14,905 bases of DNA from WHUA01 sp964585785 (GCA_964585785.1 CAZPFL010000125.1:1-14905); one strand, 5' to 3'; positions 7,285-14,339 are shown, counted from the first letter of the stretch. Translations and numbers: made by a program. Notes: generated by a model from the sequence alone, not told the origin.

Positions 7285-7302
7285 CCTTGAGCCATCTCAA
7301 GG
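7285..7302. promoter_or_regulatory. FNR/FixK-like dyad upstream of thiolase
   Basis: CCTTGAGCCATCTCAAGG is a perfect 7-bp inverted repeat around CCAT. Its core TTGAG-CCAT-CTCAA matches 8 of 10 conserved FNR positions and fits the looser FixK pattern TTGA-N6-TCAA. The spacer CCAT is identical to that of the narK-proximal box. The centre is 95 bp upstream of the thiolase ATG and 148 bp upstream of the small minus-strand gene. It may be an operator for a CRP/FNR-family protein; a site for another dimeric regulator or a small hairpin are alternatives. Confidence 0.5.
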
Positions 7303-7388
7303 CACGAGAGCGTGATCGGCGCGACGTTGATTCAGCTGATGCTCCCTACATATCGACTCTCAACCAGGCAACCCGAGGAGACGAGATT

Positions 7389-8576
7389 ATGGCGAACCGT
7401 GAGACTGTGCTTTGTGCGCCGGTGCGGACCGCGATCGGCACCTATGCCGGCACGCTCAAGACTATTGCCGCGCCCGATCTGGGCGCGCGCGTGGTGCAGG
7501 CCTGCCTGGAGCGGGCGGGCCTCAAAGGCGGCGACGTCGATGCCGTCGTCATGGGCAACGTGATCCAGGCCGGCAACAAGATGAACCCGGCGCGCCAGGC
7601 GGCCATCCATGGCGGCGTTCCGGTCGACGTGCCCGCCATGACCATCAACCGGGTCTGCGGCTCGGGCGCGCAGGCGATCGCCTCCGCGGCGCAGGAGGTG
7701 ATGCTCGGCCTTGCCGACAGCGCGGTCGCCGGCGGCATGGAGAACATGGACATGGCGCCCTACCTGATGGGCGGCGGGCGCTGGGGCTATCGGATGGGCG
7801 ACGCGCAGATTTACGACAGTATGCTGCGCGACGGCCTGAACGACGCCTTTTCCGATGAGCATTCCGGCTGGCATACCGAAGATCTGGTGACCAAGTTCCA
7901 ACTCACCCGCGAGGAACAGGACCGCTGGGCCGCGCGCTCGCAGCAGCGCTTCAGCGCGGCACAGGCGGCCGGCAAGTTCGAGGCCGAGATCGTGCCGGTC
8001 GAGGTCAAGGGCCGGAAGGGGCCCGAGAGCTTCGCCAAGGACGAGCACAACCGTCCCGACACGACCGAGGCGAGCCTCGCCAAGCTCCGGCCCGCCTTCC
8101 GCAAGGACGGCACGATCACCGCGGGCAACGCGCCCGGGCTGAACAGCGGCGCGGCGGCGACCGTCGTCGCTGAGCGCGGCTGGGCCGAGAAGAAGGGCCT
8201 CGATCCGATGGCGCGGCTGGTCGCCTTCGGCGTCGGCGCGGTCGAGCCGGGGATGTTCGGGCTCGGGCCCGTGCCCGCCGTGCGCCAGGCGCTCGACCGG
8301 GCGGGCTGGTCGATGCGCGACATCGAGCGGATCGAGATCAACGAGGCCTTCGCCGCCATCGTACTGGCGGTGACGCGCGAGCTTGGCCTCGCCGAGGACA
8401 TCGTCAATGTCGAGGGCGGGGCGATCGCGCACGGCCACCCGATCGGCGCGACCGGCGCGGTGCTGACCACCCGGCTGCTGCACTCGATGCGTCGCGACGG
8501 CATCAAGCGCGGCGTGGTGACGCTCTGCATCGGCGGCGGGCAGGGCATCGCGCTCGCGCTGGAAGCGGTCCACTAA
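7389..8576 (+). CDS. Acetyl-CoA acetyltransferase (thiolase)
   Basis: Cytoplasmic thiolase of 395 residues, the usual length. It condenses two acetyl-CoA to acetoacetyl-CoA or runs the reverse cleavage, feeding polyhydroxyalkanoate synthesis or degrading beta-ketoacyl-CoA. The acylated nucleophile is C90 in NRVCGSGAQAI; NEAFA, H350 in GGAIAHGHPIGATG and C380 in CIGGGQGIA complete the active site, at almost the same positions as in the classical Zoogloea enzyme (89, 348, 378). ATG 7389 is preceded by GAGGAG eight bases upstream; the frame is open further upstream but without a comparable site. An FNR/FixK-like dyad lies 95 bp upstream. No phaB or CoA-transferase gene accompanies it; a fragment of a dehydrogenase gene follows. 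Biosynthetic versus degradative role cannot be decided. Confidence 0.92.
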   Translation: MANRETVLCAPVRTAIGTYAGTLKTIAAPDLGARVVQACLERAGLKGGDVDAVVMGNVIQAGNKMNPARQAAIHGGVPVDVPAMTINRVCGSGAQAIASAAQEVMLGLADSAVAGGMENMDMAPYLMGGGRWGYRMGDAQIYDSMLRDGLNDAFSDEHSGWHTEDLVTKFQLTREEQDRWAARSQQRFSAAQAAGKFEAEIVPVEVKGRKGPESFAKDEHNRPDTTEASLAKLRPAFRKDGTITAGNAPGLNSGAAATVVAERGWAEKKGLDPMARLVAFGVGAVEPGMFGLGPVPAVRQALDRAGWSMRDIERIEINEAFAAIVLAVTRELGLAEDIVNVEGGAIAHGHPIGATGAVLTTRLLHSMRRDGIKRGVVTLCIGGGQGIALALEAVH

Positions 8577-8589
8577 TCGCCAGGCCCGC

Positions 8590-8675
8590 CGACCAGGGCC
8601 GCATTCTCGCGCCTCGCCGAGGAAGGCGCCAAGGTCGGCGTGGCCGATGTCGACGCGGCCGCCGTCGAGCGCGTG
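8590..8675 (+). pseudogene. Remnant of a short-chain dehydrogenase gene
   Basis: Thirteen bases after the thiolase stop, one plus frame reads TRAAFSRLAEEGAKVGV followed by ADVDAAAVERV. This aligns with residues 18-45 of the intact dehydrogenase at 9372 (GRAGALRFAEEGARVGVVDV and on), the beta1-alpha1-beta2 part of the NAD(P)-binding Rossmann fold. In the core 62 bases I count six differences, mostly at third codon positions. That suggests a diverged paralogue once under selection, not a recent copy. The N-terminal TGxxxGxG glycine motif and everything after residue 45 are missing. The homology ends right at the stop codon of the convergent selenoprotein gene (8677), suggesting a recombination or insertion boundary. 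Confidence 0.7.
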
Positions 8676-8676
8676 T

Positions 8677-9129
8677 TTACTCCAGACGGCTCAGGTCGGC
8701 GAGAACCTGGTCCGGGTGGTCGGCCGGGGTCACCTTGTCGTAGGCCATGGCAACCTTGCCGTCGGGGCCGATCAGGACCGAGACGCGCCGCGGCCTGGGC
8801 GAGTCGGCTTCCGCCGCGCCGTAGGCGATCGACGTCGTCTTGTCCTGGTCGCTGCACAGGTCGTAGGGGAACCCGAATTTTTGCCGGAAGGCCGCGTTGT
8901 CTTTCGGCGCATCGAAGCTGACGCCGAGAATGGCAACATTCTTGCTCGTGAATTGCTGGATTCGATCACGGAACCCATTGCCTTCGGTCGTTCACCCAGG
9001 CGTATCGGCCTTGGGATACCACCAGAGCAGGACATACTTGCCCGCGTGCTGCTTCAGCGTCACGGGCTTGCCGTCCTGGTTCGTCAGGGAGAAAGCCGGC
9101 GCAGGCTTCCCGACTTCGATCAATGCCAC
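8677..9129 (-). CDS. Selenocysteine-containing Bcp-like peroxiredoxin (TGA recoded at residue 46)
   Basis: A 150-residue thioredoxin-fold peroxidase that would reduce hydrogen peroxide and organic hydroperoxides. Read through one in-frame TGA (8994-8992) the frame is otherwise intact. It starts IEVGKPAPAFSLTNQDGKPV, passes LLWWYPKADTPG-U-TTEGNGFRD, then VAILGVSFDAPKDNAAF, FPYDLCSDQD and VSVLIGPDGKVAMAYDKV, and ends at TAA 8679-8677. The TGA falls exactly at the peroxidatic cysteine of the TPGCT motif. A stem-loop with bacterial SECIS geometry begins 10 bases after the TGA (8955-8981). N51 replaces the resolving cysteine of E. coli Bcp; the only cysteine is C92. GTG 9129 is chosen for AAGGAG at 9141-9136, spaced six bases. 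Incorporation needs SelA, SelB, SelC and SelD, none of which is in this window. The alternative is a nonsense mutation in a cysteine version. Confidence 0.85.
8955..8981 (-). promoter_or_regulatory. Putative bacterial SECIS stem-loop in the selenoprotein mRNA
   Basis: Reading the minus strand, UGGGUUC pairs with GAAUCCA (7 bp, one G-U) around the loop CGUGAUC, and an outer GC/GC pair closes below a two-base AA bulge. The loop starts 22 bases after the UGA. Known bacterial SECIS elements lie within the coding sequence just after the UGA, with the apical loop roughly 16-37 bases downstream and a G among its first two bases; both hold here. The structure was paired by eye, and its energy was not computed. 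Confidence 0.7.
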
Positions 9130-9198
9130 GGTCGTCTCCTTCGTCGCAGGCGTGAGGGACAGCTACGAAACGATCAGGCAACACGGCCCGACGGCTTC

Positions 9199-9226
9199 AT
9201 AGTGCCCTCGATCCTTGCCGCATCAA
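9199..9226 (-). promoter_or_regulatory. Possible sigma70-type promoter of the selenoprotein gene
   Basis: On the minus strand TTGATG (9226-9221) and CACTAT (9204-9199) are separated by 16 bases, about 70 bp upstream of GTG 9129. Both hexamers are imperfect (4 of 6 and 3 of 6), so this is only a candidate. Confidence 0.25.
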
Positions 9227-9237
9227 AGCCCGAATAT

Positions 9238-9283
9238 AAAAAGGGGACGGAGCCCCATTAAAAAAGGGCTCCGTCCCCTTTTT
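9238..9283. repeat. Perfect 18-bp palindromic element between divergent genes
   Basis: AAAAAGGGGACGGAGCCC (9238-9255) is repeated as its exact reverse complement (9266-9283) around the 10-base loop CATTAAAAAA. By form it is a strong bidirectional terminator (GC stem with A and T flanks), but it lies upstream of two divergent genes, where neither needs one. The arm sequence AAAAGGGGACGGAG also occurs at 734-747, as the ribosome site of the CRP/FNR gene. Small palindromes with such GGGGAC-type arms resemble REP or MITE elements mobilised in trans; that origin is inference. Confidence 0.75.
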
Positions 9284-9371
9284 CGGAATAGCGTGCGCCC
9301 ATTGGACCCCGCCGCCCGCGGCGCGGTAGCCTTAAAGCGGTTGCCGGCCATCCGAGCAGGGAGAATGCACA

Positions 9372-10151
9372 ATGCGGCTGAAAGACAAGATCGGGATCGT
9401 GACGGCGGCGGCGTCGGGAATGGGGCGCGCGGGCGCGCTGCGTTTCGCCGAGGAAGGCGCCAGGGTGGGCGTGGTCGACGTGGACGCGGCCGGCGTCGAG
9501 CGCGTGGTCAACCAGATCAAGCAGGCGGGCGGCGAGGCCGTGGGCATCGTCGCCGACCTGACAAAGGACGAGGACAGCCGCCGCATGGTGCAGCAGACGG
9601 CCGAGACCTTCGGCGGGCTCGACTTCGTCTGGAACCATGTCGGGCACCCCGGGCCGTCGAAGGTAGAGGGCATCGACATGGCCGATTTCGACCTTGCCAT
9701 GACCCTGAACCTGCGCACGCTGGTGGTGGCGACCGATGTCGCGATCCCGCTGATCCGCAAGCGCGGCGGCGGCAGCCTGCTCTACACGGCGTCGACCTCG
9801 GGCATCCGCGGCTCGAACAAGAGCCCGGTCTATTCGATGTGCAAGTTCGGCGTCATCGGCTTCGCGAAGGCGCTGGCGAAGCGGCTGGCGCCGGAGAACA
9901 TCCGCGTCAACGTCGTCTGCCCCGGCACCACCGAGACGCCGATGCTGCGCGCCTTCACCATGCGCCCGGACCAGGAGAACAAGACCGGCAAGAGCGTCGA
10001 CGAGCTGATCCGGGGGCGGGGCTCGGACGTGCCGATGAAGCGCCGCGCCCAGCCCGAGGAGATCGCCAACGCCGCACTGTTCCTGGTGTCGGACGAGGCG
10101 TCCTACGTCACCGGCGCGTCGCTGACGGTGGATGGGGGGACGACGGCGTGA
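9372..10151 (+). CDS. Short-chain dehydrogenase/reductase (SDR)
   Basis: Cytoplasmic NAD(P)-dependent oxidoreductase of 259 residues, the classical SDR length. The cofactor motif is TAAASGMGRAG (residues 11-21), with D36 in VVDVDAAG after beta2 favouring NAD(H). WNHVG replaces the usual NNAG. The catalytic set is the serine in LLYTASTSGIRG and YSMCK (Y-x-x-x-K), followed by VNVVCPGTTETPM and the C-terminal ASYVTGASLTVDGG. ATG 9372 follows GGGAGA. A partial paralogue lies at 8590-8675. The downstream aldolase-family gene is in the same direction but 167 bp away across a repeat pair, so they may not share a transcript. The substrate is unknown; the neighbourhood suggests a hydroxy acid or sugar acid. 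Confidence 0.9.
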   Translation: MRLKDKIGIVTAAASGMGRAGALRFAEEGARVGVVDVDAAGVERVVNQIKQAGGEAVGIVADLTKDEDSRRMVQQTAETFGGLDFVWNHVGHPGPSKVEGIDMADFDLAMTLNLRTLVVATDVAIPLIRKRGGGSLLYTASTSGIRGSNKSPVYSMCKFGVIGFAKALAKRLAPENIRVNVVCPGTTETPMLRAFTMRPDQENKTGKSVDELIRGRGSDVPMKRRAQPEEIANAALFLVSDEASYVTGASLTVDGGTTA

Positions 10152-10164
10152 GCGTCGTTCTACT

Positions 10165-10297
10165 CCCTCCCCCCTTGCGGGGGAGGGCCGGGGTGGGGGA
10201 CTTTCGTAATATCGGCTAGATGCTTGCGTCGTGATAAGGAAAGTGCCGGACGAGCCCGTCACCCCCACCTAAATCCTCCCCCCGTCGAGGGGGAGGA
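10165..10297. repeat. Inverted pair of GC-rich REP-like hairpins
   Basis: Unit 1 is the hairpin CCCTCCCCC / GGGGGAGGG (10165-10173/10179-10187) followed by CCGGGGTGGGGGA. Unit 2, in the opposite orientation, is CACCCCCACC followed by the hairpin TCCTCCCCC / GGGGGAGGA (10274-10282/10289-10297). The GGTGGGGG and CCCCCACC tails can also pair with each other, so the whole block can fold as a three-way structure like a BIME. Similar C-rich/G-rich palindromes are common in intergenic regions of alphaproteobacteria. The unit ends 13 bases before the AGAAGG ribosome site of the next gene and may act as an attenuator or mRNA stabiliser. Confidence 0.75.
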
Positions 10298-10318
10298 CTT
10301 TATGAGAAGGACGCCACC

Positions 10319-11014
10319 ATGACCGACACGGACGACCTGCTGCGCGAGAAGCTCAACATTGCCTGGCGCTTCTTCTTCAAGCGGGGCTTCGTCGACGGCT
10401 TCGGGCATGTCAGCGCGCGCACGGCCGATCCCGAGCGCATCGTGATCGCGCCGCACGACCTGACGCGCCATTCCCGGCCGGAGGATTTCGTCGTCGTCGA
10501 CCTCGACGGCAAACAGCACGGCAGCGACGTCCGCCTGCCGGGCGAGCTGCCGATCCATCTCGAGGTCTACAAGGCGCGGCCGGACGTCGGCAGCGTCGCG
10601 CATTTCCACCCCGTCTACCCGACCAGCTTCACCATGTCCTCGGCGCCGCTCAAGCCGACCTACTTCCTGGCATCGATCTTCCGCGGCGGCGTGCCGGTCC
10701 ACCCGGACCCGCGCCTGGTCCTGAACGCCGAGCGCGGCGCCGCCATGGCGAAGACGCTGGGCCCGCACCGCGCGCTGCTACTTAAGGCGCACGGCATCGT
10801 CACCACCGGTGCCACGGTCGAGGAGATGACCGCCGTGACCTTCATCCTGGAGGAGAACGCGCACCGCACCTGGATCGCCGCCGCGATGGGCGAGGTCGAG
10901 TATCTCGGCAACGCCGTCATGGGCGAGATCGAGGCCGAGTTCCTCAAGACCCAGGCGCCGTTCAAGCGCATCTGGACCTTCTGCGTCCAGGAGGCGAAGG
11001 ACACGGAAGGCTAG
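10319..11014 (+). CDS. Class II aldolase/adducin-family protein
   Basis: Cytoplasmic metal-dependent enzyme of 231 residues, the usual size for this family (fuculose-phosphate aldolase, ribulose-phosphate epimerase, and related decarboxylases). Family features are in order: GFGHVSAR near residue 27, RLPGELPIHLEVYKARPDVG with the acidic catalytic residue, the zinc pair AHFHP, the third zinc histidine in LLLKAHGIVTTG, and a C-terminal helix pair with EENAHRTW. The metal site looks complete. It is followed after 140 bp by the TRAP transporter genes, so the compound brought in may be its substrate or be converted to it. The fold is certain; whether it is an aldolase, decarboxylase or dehydratase is not. 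Confidence 0.88.
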   Translation: MTDTDDLLREKLNIAWRFFFKRGFVDGFGHVSARTADPERIVIAPHDLTRHSRPEDFVVVDLDGKQHGSDVRLPGELPIHLEVYKARPDVGSVAHFHPVYPTSFTMSSAPLKPTYFLASIFRGGVPVHPDPRLVLNAERGAAMAKTLGPHRALLLKAHGIVTTGATVEEMTAVTFILEENAHRTWIAAAMGEVEYLGNAVMGEIEAEFLKTQAPFKRIWTFCVQEAKDTEG

Positions 11015-11062
11015 GGCGCGCCATCGCCATCTGTCCTCCCGCCTAAATTGTCCTTCCGGTGG

Positions 11063-11092
11063 CGTCATGTTCCACCTTACGATAGCATGACG
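11063..11092. promoter_or_regulatory. Inverted repeat upstream of the TRAP genes, possible operator
   Basis: CGTCATG (11063-11069) and CATGACG (11086-11092) are exact reverse complements separated by 16 bases, centred 77 bp before the TRAP solute-binding gene start. The centre-to-centre spacing of 23 bp (about two helix turns) would suit a dimeric regulator. There is no T run, so it is not a terminator. No matching regulator gene is nearby. Confidence 0.35.
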
Positions 11093-11154
11093 TTACAAAC
11101 ACATGCGGAGGCGGCCGGAAAAGAGCCGCGCCACATAATAGGGAGGAAGAAAAC

Positions 11155-12315
11155 GTGCGAAAATCCACAGGAGTATTGTCCGTTCTGACCGTGGCCGCGG
11201 CCGCGTCGGCCATCGCTTTCGCCGCCGCGGCGGCCGACAAGCCGAAGCTGCCGCACACGCTGGTCTGGACGGCATACGGGGTCGGCACCGCCGGCTACAA
11301 CCAGTCGGTGGCGATCGGCGCGGCGCTGAAGAAGGAGCTCGGCGTCAACCTGCGTGTCCAGCCGGGCAAGAACGACATCTCCCGCATGGCGCCGTTGCGC
11401 GACGGCAAGGTGCAGCTCTCGGCCAACGGCATCGGCACTTATTTCGGCCAGGAAGGCGTGTTCGATTTCGCCGCGCCGGACTGGGGCCCGCAGAAGCTAC
11501 GCATGCTGCTGATGAACAACGGCGAGGCGAACGTCATCATGGGCGCGGCGGCCGACGTCGGCATCAAGACCATGGCGGACCTCAAAGGCAAGCGGGTCAC
11601 CTGGATCGTGGGCGCGCCGGCGCTCAACCACAACATCGCGTCCGGTCTGGCCTTCGCCGGGCTGACCTGGAAGGACGTCATCAAGGTGGAGACGCCGGGC
11701 TTCACCGCGGCCTGGCAGGCGATCGTCAACAACCAGGCGGACGCGTCATTCTCGTCGACCGTCTCCGGAACGGTGAAGAAGCTCGAGGCGTCGCCGCGCG
11801 GGCTCTATTGGATCCCGATGCCGAAGAGCGACAAGGCCGGCTGGGCGCGCGTCAAGAAAGTGGCGCCGTACACGAGCCCGCACGTCGCGACCATCGGCGC
11901 CGGCATCTCCAAGGAGCATCCGCAGGAAGGCGCCGCTTATCCCTATCCGGTGCTGATCACGACGGACAAGGGCGACCCGGACATGGTTTACAACCTCACC
12001 AAGGCGCTCGACATCTACTACTCCGACTACAAGGACGCCGTCGTGGGGATCAACGGATGGGCGCTCTCGAAGCAGGTGTTCCAGTGGGCGGTGCCGTTCC
12101 ACGCCAGCGCGGTCAAGTATTTCAAGGAAAAGGGCGTCTGGACCGATGCGGACCAGAAGCACAACGACGCGCTGATCAAGCGTCAGGATGTACTGGCGGC
12201 GACGTGGAAAGCCGTGAAGGCAAAGAACATCAGCGACGATAAAAAGTTCGAGGCGGAGTGGCTCAAGGAGCGCCGAGCCGCGCTCGAGAAGGCCGGCATG
12301 GATCCGATCTTTTAA
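11155..12315 (+). CDS. TAXI-family TRAP transporter solute-binding protein
   Basis: Periplasmic substrate-binding protein of 386 residues for a tripartite ATP-independent (TRAP) transporter of the TAXI class. An N-terminal signal peptide (MRKSTGVLSV then an alanine-rich core) would be cleaved after about A27, leaving DKPKLPHTLVW. Typical TAXI blocks follow: YGVGTAGYNQSVAIGAALKK, QPGKNDISRMAPLRDGKVQL, MADLKGKRVTW and GFTAAWQAIVNNQADASF. GTG 11155 is preceded by GGGAGGAAG. The permease begins 11 bp after its stop, so the two form an operon. TAXI proteins bind small carboxylates such as glutamate or 2-oxoglutarate where studied; the ligand here cannot be assigned. Confidence 0.92.
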   Translation: MRKSTGVLSVLTVAAAASAIAFAAAAADKPKLPHTLVWTAYGVGTAGYNQSVAIGAALKKELGVNLRVQPGKNDISRMAPLRDGKVQLSANGIGTYFGQEGVFDFAAPDWGPQKLRMLLMNNGEANVIMGAAADVGIKTMADLKGKRVTWIVGAPALNHNIASGLAFAGLTWKDVIKVETPGFTAAWQAIVNNQADASFSSTVSGTVKKLEASPRGLYWIPMPKSDKAGWARVKKVAPYTSPHVATIGAGISKEHPQEGAAYPYPVLITTDKGDPDMVYNLTKALDIYYSDYKDAVVGINGWALSKQVFQWAVPFHASAVKYFKEKGVWTDADQKHNDALIKRQDVLAATWKAVKAKNISDDKKFEAEWLKERRAALEKAGMDPIF

Positions 12316-12326
12316 GGGCCGCGGTC

Positions 12327-14339
12327 ATGAGCGAAAGCTCCGGATCGTTCGAGGCGGCGGAAGTCGGACGCTTCCGCCGCCTCCCGTTCGGCTGGCGCAT
12401 GGTGGTCGTCGCGTTCACGACGGTCTCCGTCCTGCTGTCGATCAACCAGCTGTTCAATCTGCATCTGCTTGTCGGCTACACGATGCTCGACAACGCGTAT
12501 CTTTACCTCCTGCTCGGCTTGCTGGTGCCGCAGGTCTATCTGACCTTTCCGGCTTACAAAGGCGCGTCCCTGGACCGGGTGCCCTGGTATGACGTGGCGC
12601 TGTTCGTGACGCTGGCCGGCGTCTGCGTCTATTTCTTTTCATGCTCGCGGTTGATCCTGTCGGACGGTTGGGAATACGCCGCGCCGACGCATGCGATGGT
12701 GCTCAGCTTCATTCTCTGGGTGCTGATCCTCGAGGCGGTGCGCCGGAGCGGCGGCTGGGTCATCTTCAGCATCATCCTGATCTTCTCGCTCTATCCGCTC
12801 TATGCCGACAAGGTGCCGCAGGTCATCAGCGGCGCGACCGCGTCGCTCGCCGACACCGCGGCGTACCACGCCACCAGCGAGGAAAGCATCCTCGGCATCC
12901 CGATGCGCGCCTTCGGCGAGCTGGTGTTCGGCTTCCTGCTGTTCGGCGCGGCGCTGCAGTACACCGGCGGCGGGCGCTTCTTCATCGACTTATCCTTCGC
13001 CTTGCTCGGCCATGTGCGCGGTGGGCCGGCGAAGGTCGCGATCTTCGCCAGCGGCCTGATGGGCTCGATGAGCGGCAGCGTGATCTCGAACGTGCTGACC
13101 ACGGGGACGATGTCGATCCCGGCGATGAAGCGGACCGGCTTCAGCGCGCGCTACGCCGGCGGGGTCGAGGCCTGCGCCTCGACCGGCGCCGTCCTGATGC
13201 CGCCGATCATGGGGGCGACCGCCTTCGTCATGGCGTCCTTCCTCAACATTCCCTATGTCAGCGTGGCGGTCGCGGCGATCATTCCCTCGATCCTTTATTA
13301 CCTCGGCCTGTTCGTGCAGATCGACAGCTACTCGGCGCGCATGGGCCTGGTCGGCCTGCCGCGGGAGGAACTGCCCAAGATCAGCCAGGTGATCAAGGAC
13401 GGCTGGTATTACATCGCCGTCTTCGCGACGCTCGTCTGGATGCTGATCTATCTGCAGCGGGAAGCGATCGCGCCGTACTACGCCACGGCGCTGCTGCTGG
13501 TGATCAACCAGATCTTGCCGCACCACCGGCTGGACCTGAAGGGCACGGTCAAGCTGATGGAATCGATCGCGCAACTCCTGTCCGAGCTGGGCGCGACGCT
13601 CGCCGGCATCGGCCTGATCGTGGGCGGGCTGTTCCTGACGGGCATGGCCGGCACGCTGGTCAACGACCTGGTCTTCATCGCCGGCGGCTCGGCCTATCTG
13701 CTGCTGCTCACCGGCGCGATCACCAGCTTCATTCTCGGCATGGGGATGACCGTCACGGCGGCCTATATCTTCCTCGCGATCATCCTGGCGCCGGCCCTGA
13801 TCAAGATCGGGCTCGACCCGCTCGCGGTGCACCTGTTCATGCTCTATTGGGGCATGATCTCCTTCATCACCCCGCCGGTGGCGCTCGGCGCCTATGCGGC
13901 GGCCAGCATCGCCAAGGCGAACCCCATGTCGACCGGCTTCGAGGCGATGCGGCTCGGCAGCATCATCTACTTCATCCCGTTCTTCTTCGTGCTCAACCCG
14001 GCGCTGATCCTGCACGCCCCGCTCTACAACATCATCATGGTGTTCGGGACCGCCGTGATCGGCGTGGTGCTGATCGCGGGCGCGTTGCAGGGCTACGTGG
14101 CGGGTATCGGGCTGCTCGGCACGGGACCCGTGGGATGGATCACCCGCGCGCTCGTGGTCGTCGGCGGCATGCTGTTCGCGATCCCGGGCGGCAAGATGAT
14201 GGGGATCACCTCGCTCGAGCTCGCCGGCATCGCGCTGCTTATATGCGTGCCCGTGTTGGGCTTCGCGGCCTGGCGGAACCGCACGGCCGGCGTCATCGAG
14301 CGGCCGATTACCCGGCCGAACGTGAAGGAGGTGGCCTGA
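12327..14339 (+). CDS. TRAP transporter fused DctQ-DctM permease (TAXI partner)
   Basis: Inner-membrane permease of 670 residues driven by an ion gradient, working with the solute-binding protein just upstream. Residues about 25-175 are the small DctQ-like four-helix part; residues about 190-600 are the large DctM-like part with GLMGSMSGSVISNVLTTGTM, GGVEACASTGAVLMPPIMGA and SFITPPVALGAYAAASIAKA, signatures of the fused TAXI permeases. The last 70 residues add two or three more helices and a short tail, IERPITRPNVKEVA. ATG 12327 was chosen because the open upstream frame overlaps the previous gene; its ribosome site (AAGGGC) is weak and translation is probably coupled. It ends convergent with the lyase-family gene, with a 28-bp gap. 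Confidence 0.92.
   Translation: MSESSGSFEAAEVGRFRRLPFGWRMVVVAFTTVSVLLSINQLFNLHLLVGYTMLDNAYLYLLLGLLVPQVYLTFPAYKGASLDRVPWYDVALFVTLAGVCVYFFSCSRLILSDGWEYAAPTHAMVLSFILWVLILEAVRRSGGWVIFSIILIFSLYPLYADKVPQVISGATASLADTAAYHATSEESILGIPMRAFGELVFGFLLFGAALQYTGGGRFFIDLSFALLGHVRGGPAKVAIFASGLMGSMSGSVISNVLTTGTMSIPAMKRTGFSARYAGGVEACASTGAVLMPPIMGATAFVMASFLNIPYVSVAVAAIIPSILYYLGLFVQIDSYSARMGLVGLPREELPKISQVIKDGWYYIAVFATLVWMLIYLQREAIAPYYATALLLVINQILPHHRLDLKGTVKLMESIAQLLSELGATLAGIGLIVGGLFLTGMAGTLVNDLVFIAGGSAYLLLLTGAITSFILGMGMTVTAAYIFLAIILAPALIKIGLDPLAVHLFMLYWGMISFITPPVALGAYAAASIAKANPMSTGFEAMRLGSIIYFIPFFFVLNPALILHAPLYNIIMVFGTAVIGVVLIAGALQGYVAGIGLLGTGPVGWITRALVVVGGMLFAIPGGKMMGITSLELAGIALLICVPVLGFAAWRNRTAGVIERPITRPNVKEVA

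Noticed and set aside
8677..9129. Reading the peroxiredoxin as a pseudogene with a nonsense mutation.
   Set aside because: There is a single stop, exactly at the catalytic cysteine, with the rest of the frame and the ribosome site intact and a SECIS-like hairpin at the correct distance; recoding explains all of this better.
9238..9283. Interpreting the perfect palindrome simply as a transcription terminator.
   Set aside because: Both flanking genes point away from it, so no known upstream transcript would end here; it is reported as a repeat, with terminator activity left open.
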